A stretch of DNA of 64,000 nucleotides from Nemophila menziesii (Eukaryota > Streptophyta > Magnoliopsida > Boraginales > Hydrophyllaceae). Both the position numbers and the translations under genes were made by a program. This document shows, piece by piece, positions 24,257-36,299 of this stretch; position 1 is the first letter of the stretch; each line of letters begins with the position of its first letter. The notes beneath the pieces are model-generated. The model saw nothing but the letters and a program-made list of their open reading frames with translations. It did not search any database and was not told the DNA's origin. Location: the NCBI GenBank assembly GCA_029959085.1, contig JARWIR010000176.1, forward strand, positions 62,001 through 126,000. The letters run 5' to 3'.

Positions 24257-25978
24257 AATATTAGATTTTTATTTATATTTTTATTTTTATATTTTCGTAT
24301 TTCTTGTCTTGATTTGATGATTTATTATTTTTGAGCATATTTGGTTTAATTGTTTGTTAATTATGAAACTTTTAAGATATATGGTAATTAATTAATGCCA
24401 AATCAATTCCAAGAGATAAACGAAAGAAGATGAGGATGGAAATTGGAGATAAAGGAAGTAAAAGATAAAATAGGAAAAGAAAAGTTGTCAAGTAAATATG
24501 AATTCCAACAACTACGTCCATTAAAGTGATCATAACGCAAGATTGGCTGGGAATTTGGAAGAATGGGTTGAAGCAAAAGTGTAAAGTTTTCCGAGGCGGT
24601 TAGTTTTAATATAACGATCGTGTCAATCGGAGCAATATTGAAGAAGTTATGGCAAAAACAAGAGAGCAACAATTTCTTAACTTTTCTATATGTTAGGCTA
24701 TGAATTTGATTTGGAAAAGGAGTCCAATTGCTTGCCTTCTACTCCATGAATCCAAATTAGGGATTCCTTAACACCTATAAATACACACTCTTAGCATTGT
24801 AAGCATGTCCTTTATCAGTTCTAAACAGTGGCTTAGTCTTACACAAATACTAATCCATAGTATCAAGCTTATCATCCAAGAAGCAAGCTGACCTGTAGAG
24901 CAAGACAAGAAGCAAGAAGTTGGAGAGTGACAAACTCCTCTTCTACATCTCTTCTTCTCTATATTTAGGGTAATTAGCTATAGATTTGTGGCTTCACCAT
25001 ATTTCTATGCTTTTATTCTGTAAGTTTTACTCTTAATTATTTCAGTTTTTATTTTGTCTTAAATGTCATTATTCTATCTATTATTTTAATTGATTTGAGC
25101 ATGACGTATATTGATATTGTGATCTTTGACTTATTGGAACACCCCCAAAATTTGCCAAATCTTAGGACTATCCTTAGTAATTGAGTTAACACCCGGAAGG
25201 GGGATTCAATTATTGACAACACCATATAACCATCTATTGTGCGGTAGTGATCGAGATGCGCTTGCCTAAGTAGTTAGCCATAAAGGTCTGATTTAGCCAC
25301 GGATCATTACTCAGGGACCCCATACCCAAGTCCTCTAGGGGTGGAGAGGTTGCTCCTAAATCCACCCTGACGGGGGTTAGGAAGAATTTACAATCCCGGT
25401 TAATATATAATGCTCAATTCACCCTTTAGGTTAGAAAAACAACTTAGTAGATAGGCTCATATTAGTTACCTTAATTTATATGACTTGCTTTCATAGATAT
25501 TTATCTGCATTCGTATTTATTATTTCACATGAGATAACTATTCATCTTATTATCTTTCAATCTAAAACTTCTAAACTCATCTACGTTTATTAAATACAAG
25601 TAGATCTAACAGATTAAATCCCTACTAACAAACTTTATTTATCAACTAAACATGCAAATGATCTGTAATACTTGCAGTGAGTTCCTCGTGGTAGTCAAGG
25701 TTGTGTCTTTTATTATTATCTTTATTTATCTATTTATTTATTTATTTATCACACCTTTTCCCCTACTAGCCGTGTTGATCGTGAGTATGACAATTGTACA
25801 TGTAATCTAATTTGTAAATATTATTACATCAAATTTTATGAGTAGTTGCTTTGAGTTTATTTTATATAATCTACTATCTTTTTTCCACTGTGCTTAATTG
25901 ACTTAGGTATGTAGTTAGATACTTCACTTTGTTTTTTCATTTTTGTATCGGGAAGATACAACTTTGAGTTGGGGGTCT
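24257..25978 (+). mobile_element. LTR-retrotransposon-derived 1.7-kb repeat, copy 3 (5' truncated)
   Basis: Near-identical to copy 1 (1,067-2,796), with the same 5' truncation point and the same flanking unit sequence. The two are therefore copies of one rearranged locus, not separate insertions. It ends with the same gagttggggg tract before TGATGTC. No coding sequence is seen. Confidence 0.5.
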
Positions 25979-27636
25979 TGATGTCTGCTTATTTGAGATG
26001 AGTTAATATAGGTTATATGTAGGAAGTTAATATTAGATTTTTATTTATATTATATTTTCCTATTTCTTGTCTTTATTTGATGATTTATTTAATTTAGAGC
26101 ATATTTGGTTTAATTGTTTGTTAATTGTGAAACTTTAAAGATATATTGTAATTAATTAGATGTCAAATCAATTCCAAGAGGTACGTCCATTAAAGTGATC
26201 ATAACTCATAATTTGCTGTGAATTTGGAAGAATGGTTTGAAGCAAAAGTGTACCTCTTTCCGAGACGGTCAGTTTCGATATAAGGAACGCGTTAATCGGA
26301 GTAATATTGAAGAAGTTATGGCCAAAACAAGACAGCAACAATTTCTTACATTTTCTATATTTTAGGCTACGAATTTGATTTGGAAAAGGAGACCAATTGC
26401 TTGCCTTCTACTCCAAGAATCCGAATTAGGGGTTCCTTAAAACCTATAATTAAACCCTATTACCATTGTAAATATGTCCTTTCTCAATTCTAAACATTAG
26501 CTTAATCCATACACAAATACTAATTCGTAGTATCAAGCTTATCATCCAAGAAGCAAGCTGACGTGAGAGCAAGACAAGAAGCAAGATGTTGGAGAGTGAC
26601 AAACTCCTCTTCTACATCTCTCCTTCTCTATATTTAGGGTAATTAGCTATAGATTTGTGGCTTCGCCATATTTCTAAGCTTTTATTCTGTAAGTTTTACT
26701 CTTAATTATTTGAGTTATTATTTTGTCTTAAATGTCATTAATCTGTTTGTTATTTTAATTGATTTGAGATTGGCGTATATTGGTATTGTGTTCTTTGACT
26801 TATATGTACATACCTAATTTTTTCCAATCTTAGGACTATCCTTAGTAATTGAGTTAACACCCGGGAGAGGGATTCAATTATTGACAACACCACAGAATCG
26901 TCTAGTGTACGGTAGTGATCCTGACGGGCATGCTAACTAGATAGCCATAAATGTTTAATTTAGCCACCGATCATTACTCAGTGACCCTTTTCCCAAGTCC
27001 TTGGTAATGGAGAGATTTCTCCTAAGTCCATCCTAACGGGAGTTAGGTAGAATTTAGAATCCCGGTTAATATATAATGCTCAATTCACCCTTAAGGTTAG
27101 AATAACAACTTAGTAGATAGACTCATATTAGTAACCTTAATTTATATGACTTATATTCATATTTATTTATCTGCATTCTTATTTATTATTTTACATCATA
27201 TAACTATTCATCTTATTATCCTTTAATTTGAAACATCTAAATTCACCTACGCCTATTCAATACAAGTAGATCTAAAAGATTAAATTCCTGCAAACGAACT
27301 TTACTTATCAACTAAACTTGTAATAGATATGTAATACTTATAGTGAGTTACTCATAGTAGTCAAGGGTGTGTCCTTATTTATTATATTTATATATCTCTT
27401 TATTTATCACACCTTTACCCCCACCAGCCTTTTTGATCGTGAGTATGAAAATTGTACAAGTAATCTAATTTGTAAATATTATTACATGAAATTTTATGAG
27501 TAGGTTCTTTGATTTTATTTTATATATTCTATTATCTTCAATCCACTGTGTATAATTAACTTAGTTATGTATTTAGAGAATTCCTTTTGTTTTTTTCTTT
27601 TTTGTATCGGGACGATACAACTTTGAGTTGGGGTCT
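25979..27636 (+). mobile_element. LTR-retrotransposon-derived 1.7-kb repeat, copy 4 (complete unit)
   Basis: The only copy with both ends in the window: it starts TGATGTCTG after the G-rich tract of copy 3 and ends gagttgggg directly before the TGATGTC of copy 5. Length is 1,658 bases. Its internal non-coding landmarks are the same as in the other copies. Head-to-tail copies with no separate internal domain are compatible with a tandem TRIM array or with a satellite derived from an LTR element. Confidence 0.5.
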
Positions 27637-27935
27637 TGATGTCACCCTATTTGTGATGAATTAATCTAGGTTGGAAACATCATTTTTAGGTGTATTTAGG
27701 AAGTTAATATTATATTTTTATTTTTATATTTTTATATTTTCGTATTTCTTGTTATGATTTGATGATTTATTATTTTAGAGCATATTTTTGGTTTAATAGT
27801 TTGTTAACTGTGAAGCTTTAAAGATATATGTCAATTAATTAGATGCCAAATCAATTCCAAAGAGATAAAAGAAAGAAGATAAGGATGAAATTGGAGATAA
27901 GGGAAGTAAAAGATAAAATAGGAAAAGAAAAGTGA
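27637..27935 (+). mobile_element. LTR-retrotransposon-derived repeat, copy 5 (5' end only)
   Basis: Begins TGATGTCACC and carries a longer leader (gttggaaacatcatttttagg) than copies 2 and 4. It runs as far as taggaaaagaaaag and is then joined to unit sequence upstream of a zfA finger exon. It includes the aagataa/ggaagtaaaagataaaatagg block found in copies 1 and 3 but missing in 2 and 4. Confidence 0.5.
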
Positions 27936-28032
27936 TTATTATATAAAAAACACTTTAATTTTCATTATTTAAATAATATTATGAAATAAACAAATAAAAA
28001 CACAAAAGAAATATTTAAATAGAAAAAAACAC

Positions 28033-28139
28033 ATGTCGCAATGGTTAACCATAGATTTTAAGTTTTATTGGGATCCAATTCTTGTATGATGATATTTGTA
28101 GTGAACACCAAACTTGCAATTGCTGGTCCTCAAATAATA
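28033..28139 (-). pseudogene. CCCH zinc-finger pseudogene zfA (finger exon only)
   Basis: On the minus strand one frame reads YYLRTSNCKFGVHYKYHH then TRIGSQ, a plant CCCH finger half with the middle Cys replaced by Tyr and Pro by Thr. It is followed by a stop. The rest of zfA on its 3' side is missing because the retroelement-derived array ends at 27,935, about 100 bases away. Confidence 0.7.
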
Positions 28140-29467
28140 CTATAAACTCAGCATATAGCCCATAAACATAACAAAATATAAAAATTTACATAAATAAATA
28201 TTTTCTTCTATTACATCATGGAATCTCCATGAAAACCTTATTTTGCTATTATATAATAAGGTTTTCCCATATTATATATTTGGATGTATAAGATTTTCCT
28301 GAAAAATGTTGTAAACAAGAAATCACACAATCAAATAAGAACTGAATACAGAGGGAAACAAAATTATTAAAAATTGAGGTTAAATATTTTATAAAAAAAT
28401 AGCTAGATTAGTAAACATAATATATTAAAGTCTGAGTCCAAAAATAGTAGAATTTGTAGGATATATATTACAATTTAATGGATGATTTTTAATCAAAGAA
28501 TAGCAAGAAGAGTACTCCTCACGTGATAGTTTCTAGCATACATGCCATATGTCACAAATACAAAGATATTCATATAAAAATACACCATAAATGCTCAAGA
28601 ATAAATAAAAATTACTGTACCAGTCCCGCATGTGTAATATAAAAACAGTACTTGGTATTTAGAAATAATGACCAAAGTATAACGTTAAAAACAAAAGAAA
28701 ACAAAAAAATCATGGTTATATGAAATGAAATTGAGTAAAAGTGAAAAATGCACAACGGAATATTAACAAATCTATTTCTCAAAAGAGAAGCAATATCAAA
28801 TTAATTTTCATCTTGTAAGAGACATAAATCATGAAAAGTTTTTGTTAAAAAAGATGATCAATAAGTTTAATAAAGTATTAATGTAGACAGTATTAATGTG
28901 ATCAAATAAGTTCACATCTCTCACAATACTTCCCCATTTCTTATATTGAATGTTTCCTACACTCTTAACTAATAACACTCTAATGATGAAGTATAAAAAC
29001 CACCTAAGAATCTAAATTAAACCCTAGCTAAAAATTAGTTTCATCTAGTTAAGAGAGTAGGAGAAAACCATAAAATCTATAAGAAAAAGATAATAAACAT
29101 CTAATGAGATATAATATTCTAATCCAGTTTAATCAATTTCGCTATGGCTAATGATAAGAGTGATTCCTTGCAATGGCACTTGATAAGGAAAAAAGACACA
29201 AAGAAAATATATAATCATTTGTTCCTTGAACATAATCTAAAATCATTTGCTCCTCGAAGGTGCCACTTGAAACTAGATTGAGGTACCATGATAGTAAAAG
29301 TTAAAAAGGTCACAAGACAACATATTAGACATTCATAAAGGTTAAATATGAATATGCACAACAATCAAAACTAGAGATAATTCTATGATTCATAAGTACA
29401 TAGAGATATAAACACAAGAAGAAGAAAAGATTAACATAGAAAACTGGTTTCCCAGAAAAGTCACCAA

Positions 29468-30058
29468 CTATTGCATTTTACCAGTTGGACTAGTTGAATA
29501 AGAAGAATATGGTGGTGTAGGACCCACTGGAATAATATGATCTTGCACCAATTGAACAAAAACTAAGTATACATGTATAACTATATTTTTTTTAAGTTTG
29601 AAACTTCATTAACTACTTTTAACAAAGAATGTATAGTGATTTTCAATTTCAAAACCATTTGCTTACCAGATAAGTGGCCCACATGGGAATAGTCAAACTT
29701 TCATGGGGATGCGACACAACCCCATAACCAGGAACCATATATGATATGCTAAATCTCTAAGCTTAACGTACTACATCCGATAAAAAAAGGAGGTTGTGGA
29801 TGGTAAAACTTACAAGAAACACCAATCCTACATTTCCTATTATATATATATATATTATATTCTGGCTCACCTTGTACAAAAAATTTCATTATTTAGATAA
29901 TTTTATGAAATAACCAATACAAAAACACAATATAAATAATTTTAAAAAAAACATGTCGCATTGGGAAATCATAAATGTTGAATTTCATCGGGGATCCAAT
30001 CCTTGGATGGTGAAATTTGTATTTAAAACCAAATTTTCAAATTATGGTTCTCATATAC
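29468..30058 (-). pseudogene. CCCH zinc-finger pseudogene zfB
   Basis: This copy best preserves the second finger exon. Between a minus-strand tatag acceptor and a gtaagc donor (29,667-29,836) it reads CRIGVSCKFYHPQPP, an intact C-x5-C-x3-H run followed by the family's HPQP. Later in the exon are MVPGYGVVSHPHESLTIPMW and ATYL in another frame, like the Pro/Gly-rich linker after the third finger of plant ZFN proteins. The first finger exon (about 29,952-30,058) has its Cys codon changed to TGA. The last exon holds PVGPTPPYSSYSTSP and ends at a stop at 29,468-29,470. Complementary damage to the 15.9-kb copy shows that both descend from an intact two-finger gene segment. Confidence 0.85.
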
Positions 30059-32745
30059 TACTATAAATTCAATATAAAACAGTAAATATAACAAAATATA
30101 AAAACTAAAAGATATAAATATGCCCTTCTATTATTCAAAGACCAGTAAGAAAACTTCTTATCATATAATCCCTTTTTTTGTCAGAACATGATACTTTCAA
30201 GCATTCTAGGTATAAGTCACAAATAGTAAGACATTAATATAAAATACACCAAAAGAAATTAATGCCTAATGAAATAGAAGAAAGCATGATTATAGTAAAT
30301 GCACTTTGCTTGGATCATAATTATGGATGATTACATGGAGTAATCTAACACGTGTTTCAAATAATAAGAGAAAATCATTATAAAACATATAACTGGATAA
30401 AATCGAAGTATATATGTTTTAGGTTTTTCTCCTTAAAGCCATTAGCTTCCAAAATGAGTAATCAATTCTCTTAAAATATTGTTTTATCTTTTTAGATACA
30501 AAAGAAAAAGTTCGTGGGAAAAGCTCTTTTTGACGTCGAAGACTAGAAGCTAAGGCCAAAGACACATAATTAGTAATAAGTAAAATGGTAACCGTTGGAA
30601 GATACCTGAAAACTAATAGATGAAAGAGCTTTATAGGGAAATTTTGAAAAACAAAAGATAATCATTAAACCTAATATTCGTAGACATATAAACTCGTTTA
30701 ATAGGGAGATGAAAAATACTTATAACCCTTAGAATATGGCCAGAAATCTAAGAAAACGCAAGGCAAAAGAATTGTTATGCCATTTGTGAACATTATAAGT
30801 TATAAGGCTGTAACATTGGAGGAATAAACACCCAAACTAACTTACTGGTAAATAATAATGAGTAGAACATTAAAGAACCTCAAAATATGACTTAATTTAC
30901 CCAAATTACACTTGGGTAGATAGTTAAGTGGTAAATTGGTTATAGCCAAACCTTCCCGCTAGTAGAAAAGACACATATTTTCATGATTTATTAATACTAA
31001 GGTTATTTTAATTTGGTAGATAAGATTCTCTCTATTTTCTTGTTCTTTTTTTTTTGTTTGAGATCTAATATAATTACCTGAGAGAGATAAAACTTACCAA
31101 TATCACAAAAATTATTGTTCATGATTGTTTTCTTTTTTGAAATGACATAAACACCAATCTTTTTCTGTCAAATATATAAATAGCTCAATAAATAATCTAT
31201 AACATATGCATAAAATAAGTTATATATTTTATTGTATTTAGTTCCAAGTAAAATTAACTAAACTTCAATTAAGTAGAGCAAAACTAAAAAAATGATAATT
31301 TCAATAATATAAATAATTTATTATATATAATCAAAATTCGATATTTTATAAATTTCTTATCTTATATTAGACCTAAAATGGTCAAATATAAAAAAATCAT
31401 GATTAAAAAGAAAATGGTTTACCGTCTGCACCATCCATCTTGGGATGTTGAAATAGATTTTTTTAATTCTGCTTTATTTTATTCATTTGTCCTTTATTCA
31501 TGGAGACATATATCTCAAATTTAAGAAAACAATTTGGGTAAAAATAATTAGGTGACATTACTTCAAAACTGTTTGTTTTGTAAAAAGAGATATAAATCAA
31601 AAAATAAGAAAATTGAAGAATTTGTTATTATAAATTAGGTGAATATAAGTGATGGCCATTAAACCCTAGACTAACAAGTTTCTTAAACTAATACTTTTAA
31701 ATTTTTTAATTCAACTAAAACTCCTACAAAGTGTACTTACTTAAAAAAATATTAATCCTAATGAAGTGGGTAGCACAACCAAGACATTGGCAGGAGATTA
31801 TGTGCGACTCTTGGTGAAATCATTATTTTTTGTTTTATTTATATGGTTTTTGTACATGTTTGAATCATTTATAAAAGAATTACTCTTTGTTAACATAATT
31901 GGAGGGATAGGTAATCGTAACCGATTAGAAAATTCAAATGTATTTTAGTAAAGATAATCATAAAAATGATGAAAAAACTACATGTAAAATAATTTTTGAA
32001 TAAAGAGCACTCACTAAAAAATATTATTAGCTAAAATATCATTGTCAACTTTGAAAATTCATGAAATATAATCAATGGGAATTCTGATCATACCCTATTA
32101 GATAGAGGTATCTCTTGGAGTCTATATTTTGTGAGAATAATACATAAATCCTAGTTGAATTTCTAAAAAGTTCCAAGTTGTCCAACTACAAGGAGACTAC
32201 TATGCCACTTTCTACCTATTTCAGGGCATTTACGAATGGGATCTTCAAATTTTAGATTTGAAGACCCAAAAGTAAAACTATCAAAAAAACCAACACCCTG
32301 TAGTTTTTGAAGACCATAGATTAAGACAAAATAAGTAATTTTTTGTTAAATCTGGACCAATATTTACATACTCATCAGCTGCCAAAAGAATTGAAAAGCT
32401 GGATAATTGGTATAAAAAATAGACCAACAAAATTTAACCGACTCTGATTATCCTTTACAAAGAAATATATGAAATATTAAAATCAATATTATTATTTGTG
32501 AAGAATTACATAATGCTAAAAAATCAGATTATATGCATTTATCAATAAAGATTCAATTCATTCACTGATTAAAAAAATATACATAATATTTTTTATTCAA
32601 GTAAAGCGTATTTATATCTTACCAAAATTATATATTGAGATATTTAAGTACACTTGTAGAGAGATTTGTATTTGTAGATAGATATGTATCTTCAAATTTA
32701 ATCCAGTCTCTGTTTGTTTATAGAGTTTGGACAAGGAAAGGTTGT
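30059..32745. other. AT-rich stretch 5' of zfB, mostly unassigned
   Basis: Homologous to the same interval in the other units and gapless at the scale I can follow by eye. The candidate mini-exon (FQHPKMDDA-like) is at about 31,425-31,465. A 60-codon plus-strand frame at 31,766-31,948 is not conserved as a frame in other units and is rejected. Confidence 0.4.
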
Positions 32746-33495
32746 TCAAACTGATCTCCCTTCAATGTTGTTCATATTATTGAGGGATGATTTCTTTGAG
32801 GCCAATGAGGTATATCTGTGAGAGACAACCTTTTCTTTTGTATATTCTAAGTATAATATAAGGAAAAAGTAGAATGAAGATGTTGGAGGATCGCAAAGAA
32901 GATCAGCAGCTGTTAGGGTTGAGAAAAATATAGGTTTGTGGAATGAGTACATTGATTGGGAATTTTAATATACTTGGGATAAACCGTGCCCGAGATCACT
33001 AAATTTTTTTTGAAGAAATAAAAGAGAATGGAATGCAATATTTAAATGTAATTTATTTGTCTAAATAAATTACATATTATTTGACTTTTGTTATTCAAGA
33101 TTATCTTTTATATTATGTTGAATCTATAAAATAGCTTTAGGTGGATCATTTAAAAAGTATAATGTTGATTAACAATAATAAAATCACATATTTACGTCAT
33201 TCATTCAAATTAATGTTTCCAAGGAATGACACTCCATATTAGAGTTACTGCCGAGAACAATTGATGATAGAAAAGTTTGATAATTTTAAACCCAGTGCTA
33301 ATTTTTTATGCAATATAAATGAAGATATTTGGGTCGTGTATTAATATATTATCTCTAAACTTATTTATTTTCTTCTAGGCCTCGTAGAAAACTATAACAT
33401 CATTCGTTTCTATTGCATATGTTGGTAAACAATTTTGATTATCGGGTAATTCCTCCAAACACACGAACCCCTAGATATTGCTCGTGTACAAGGGG

Positions 33496-33515
33496 CACTA
33501 CAAAAAAATTGGTCG
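33496..33515 (+). mobile_element. CACTA-type terminal sequence (single end)
   Basis: Reads CACTACAAAAAAATTGG, very like the terminal inverted repeats of plant CACTA (En/Spm) transposons and their MITEs. No matching TAGTG-ending partner was found downstream within the segment, so it would be a truncated element or a chance match. Confidence 0.35.
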
Positions 33516-34976
33516 ATTATTTAATTAACAAAGAAACATCATGGGTCTTTTTGTAAACTTACATTCTTATGATTTAGTAAAATTACATGCAACAGAAGTT
33601 GATATTAAAAAATCCACACTATCGAAAACAGTCATAATAATAAAAAACATAACCTATCGAAATATCCACCATAAAGATAAATAAATACAATTTTAGGAAA
33701 ACTACACATTAAACATGATAGAAAAAAATCAAAGAAAGTCTCCACAATAACGGATGCAAAAGGGCACTATGTAACTTCAAAATTTAAAAATTTGCATTAA
33801 AATCATATATGGAATATGTGTATTCCAGGAAACTACACACCTTAAAAAAATTACACAATGTACAAAAAGTAGTATTGATAGAAAAACTCATAAAAAAAAT
33901 TATTTATGTTCTCTGATACAAATTTTAATTTTTTTTAACCATGGACACACCAAGTTCAATCATAAAAAATGAAAACAAACATTGATTACAAATTTAAATA
34001 AATAGTAAAATTTCGTAATGAAAAATACACGTGTAACTTTTATGAGTTTCCATAACAAAATATAAATTTTCAGTGAATTTTTTTGATATGTTCCGAAGAG
34101 TAAGGACCGATATCCTTCGTGTCCTTTAAAATTTATTCATGATTCATATCTAATTGTCCTGCAAATGTAGTAAATTTAATTTACACCTGTTTGTATTAAA
34201 TTTTCCGAATTAATGAATCTAAAATTGAATAAAATAAATATTAATACCTTAAATAGAAATAAAATAAATTCTTAATCTTGTGCATATTTAAGTGTACCGT
34301 AAACAATGAAATGTATTATCTTGTGAAAATGAAAAGAAAAAAAAATGAAATTAAGCCTAACTATTTTTTGTTCAAATTACGCATAACTCAATTCATATAA
34401 ATAAGCACATGTTATTAAGAATATAATTTTTAACTCAATATCACTTTCTATAAAAATAATGTACGATATTATTATCTTCTAAATTTGTTAACATAAAATT
34501 AGTTCTCTCCACGGTTAAATAAAAATTAAATTTTAGCATTCACATAGTTTTTTTCCTTCCTTACATCAGGGTTAGATAAACTTTATCTCAAGCAATTCCT
34601 CTGCGTGGCTGACCCACACTTATATAGTTCTATAACCATACTTGCTCTTACTATTAGTTACCTGTAAAACTTGTTATTCGTTGAAGTATTTATTTGAACA
34701 GAATAGTCCTTTTGCACTTTTAAAATCCAAAATAGGATTTAATGAAAACTTGAATCATCTGCAACCAAGTCTCTCGGCTCACCCAACTAATCATATAAAT
34801 CTTAAAATTCGATTGAAACCACATAAAACAATAACTCAAAAACAAAATAAATAAATACATATAAAATCATTATTAAAAAATTAATCATTAAATAAAAACA
34901 ATAATTCTAAACAAAATTGGCTTGCCCATAAAGTCTCATAAGGAAGATCAACGATAAAGAGATAAGATATTGTTCC

Positions 34977-35111
34977 CTAAGTTTCCAAATTTATCATATC
35001 AATCCATTCATCATGTGGGTTGTTGTACCTAAATTTTACTTTCTCTAACACATAAACGTCTATAGCATATGCAAGATAGTTGTTCTTCTTAACGTGAAGG
35101 ACGAAAGACAT
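34977..35111 (-). pseudogene. Unidentified coding-like fragment, 44 codons
   Basis: An open minus-strand frame from ATG (35,109-35,111) to TAG (34,977-34,979). Its composition differs from the Phe/Ile/Lys-rich noise frames of this window: it contains NNYLAYAIDVYVLEKVKF followed by RYNNPHDEWIDM, with mixed charged, aromatic and small residues. The frame continues upstream past a stop (TWVVSYGSK, then a stop). I do not recognise the family. It is most likely a piece of a decayed gene carried in the foreign segment; a chance frame is possible. Confidence 0.3.
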
Positions 35112-35591
35112 TAGAAGTGTTTATTTGCTGCCATAACTTACGACCCAAGTACTCCAATATGAGTGGAAATAAAAATGGAAACAATACAAACAAGCCCATG
35201 ATTTGATGTTGAAATAAGAAATTTCCAGAGTTATTCTATGCATTTAAAAAGTAATTATTTCTAACATACAAAACTCATCTGTTATTGTTCATCCAAGATA
35301 TTATGTAAAATATTCAAATAAAATTGCATATTTTTCAGACTTACAATAATTTCATATGAAATAATACAATGAGATGGTTGTGCAAGAGATCAAGAATCAT
35401 CATCTAGTGATATGAATACTTTTGGAAGTATACACTACTTGAAATCCATGAAATCCAGGTAAAAACAAACATAACAGTGAATTAAATATAACCGAATATT
35501 ATAATCTGAAAATAAAATTAGGTGACTGAGTTCAATTAAAATTAACTCATTCATGATGATTGTCCAAGGCCTCAAAGGTGTTAATGATTTG

Positions 35592-35767
35592 AGAGTTCTA
35601 AACGTATTAAATCCAAAAATTAATTATTCTGAAGCACTAAATATTTCTGGAAACAAAATTATAAAGTAATTATAATATCCAATAGATTGATAGCTTAATA
35701 TAGGTCATCAACTATACAAATTTATCCTTTGTCTAATCAAACAAACATAAAAAAAATCTTTACAACA
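35592..35767 (+). repeat. Direct repeat of about 175 bases, left copy
   Basis: The words agttctaaacgtattaa, gcactaaatatttc, ccaatagattgatagc and taatataggtcatcaacta recur in the same order at 35,958-36,128, with substitutions. The two are separated by about 190 bases. Confidence 0.75.
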
Positions 35768-35957
35768 TGTAACAGATATAAATTTTTTAACCCTACAACC
35801 ATTTCCCAAAAGAATTATAAATAAATTATAGAACCAATAGATCAAGAATTACTTGCGTTGATGGTAAACTGTACCAATTAAAATACATATGAATATGTAT
35901 TAAGGATACGTTAATAATTGATACAAATGACCTTTAAATATCACATGTGAATTTTTG

Positions 35958-36128
35958 GGAGTTCTAAACATAATAAGTCAAAAAGTTAACTATTTTGATG
36001 CACTAAATAGTTCAAAAAACAAAATATAAAAAAATTATAGAATCCAATAGATGATAGCCTAATATAGGTTATCAACTAAACAAATTTCTTCTCTTTTTAA
36101 TCAACAAAACATAGTAATAAATCTTAAC
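35958..36128 (+). repeat. Direct repeat of about 175 bases, right copy
   Basis: Second copy of 35,592-35,767, ending at the right edge of the foreign segment. This edge position suggests the repeat may be related to the ends of whatever inserted here. Confidence 0.75.
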
Positions 36129-36299
36129 AGAGTCCTTCTTTTAAATTTTATATAATTTTAAGTCCTTTTTTTATTTATACTATTAAGATTTTATATATTT
36201 ATTTTGAATGATTTACTTTTAGTCTTTTTAAATTAGTTTTGTTAAATATATATTGTAATGTTTTATTTCAATTTACTAACAATTTTTTTGAATCTTATT

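Larger units (their letters stand above)
32982..36131. other. Foreign segment of about 3.15 kb within a unit
   Basis: Unit homology stops after gattgggaattttaata and resumes at gtccttcttttaaatttta. About 30 bases of unit sequence found elsewhere are missing at the join. The segment has no other copy in the window. It contains a CACTA-like end (33,496), a 44-codon minus-strand frame (34,977-35,111) that looks protein-like, and an internal direct repeat pair (35,592-35,767 and 35,958-36,128). The start, gggataaaccgtgcccgag, is unusually GC-rich for the region. Its origin is not recognised. Confidence 0.7.

Noticed and set aside
34642..34854. 70-codon plus-strand frame in the foreign segment
   Set aside because: It has no recognisable motif, a Lys/Asn/Thr-rich tail and only one copy. 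It is no better than random.
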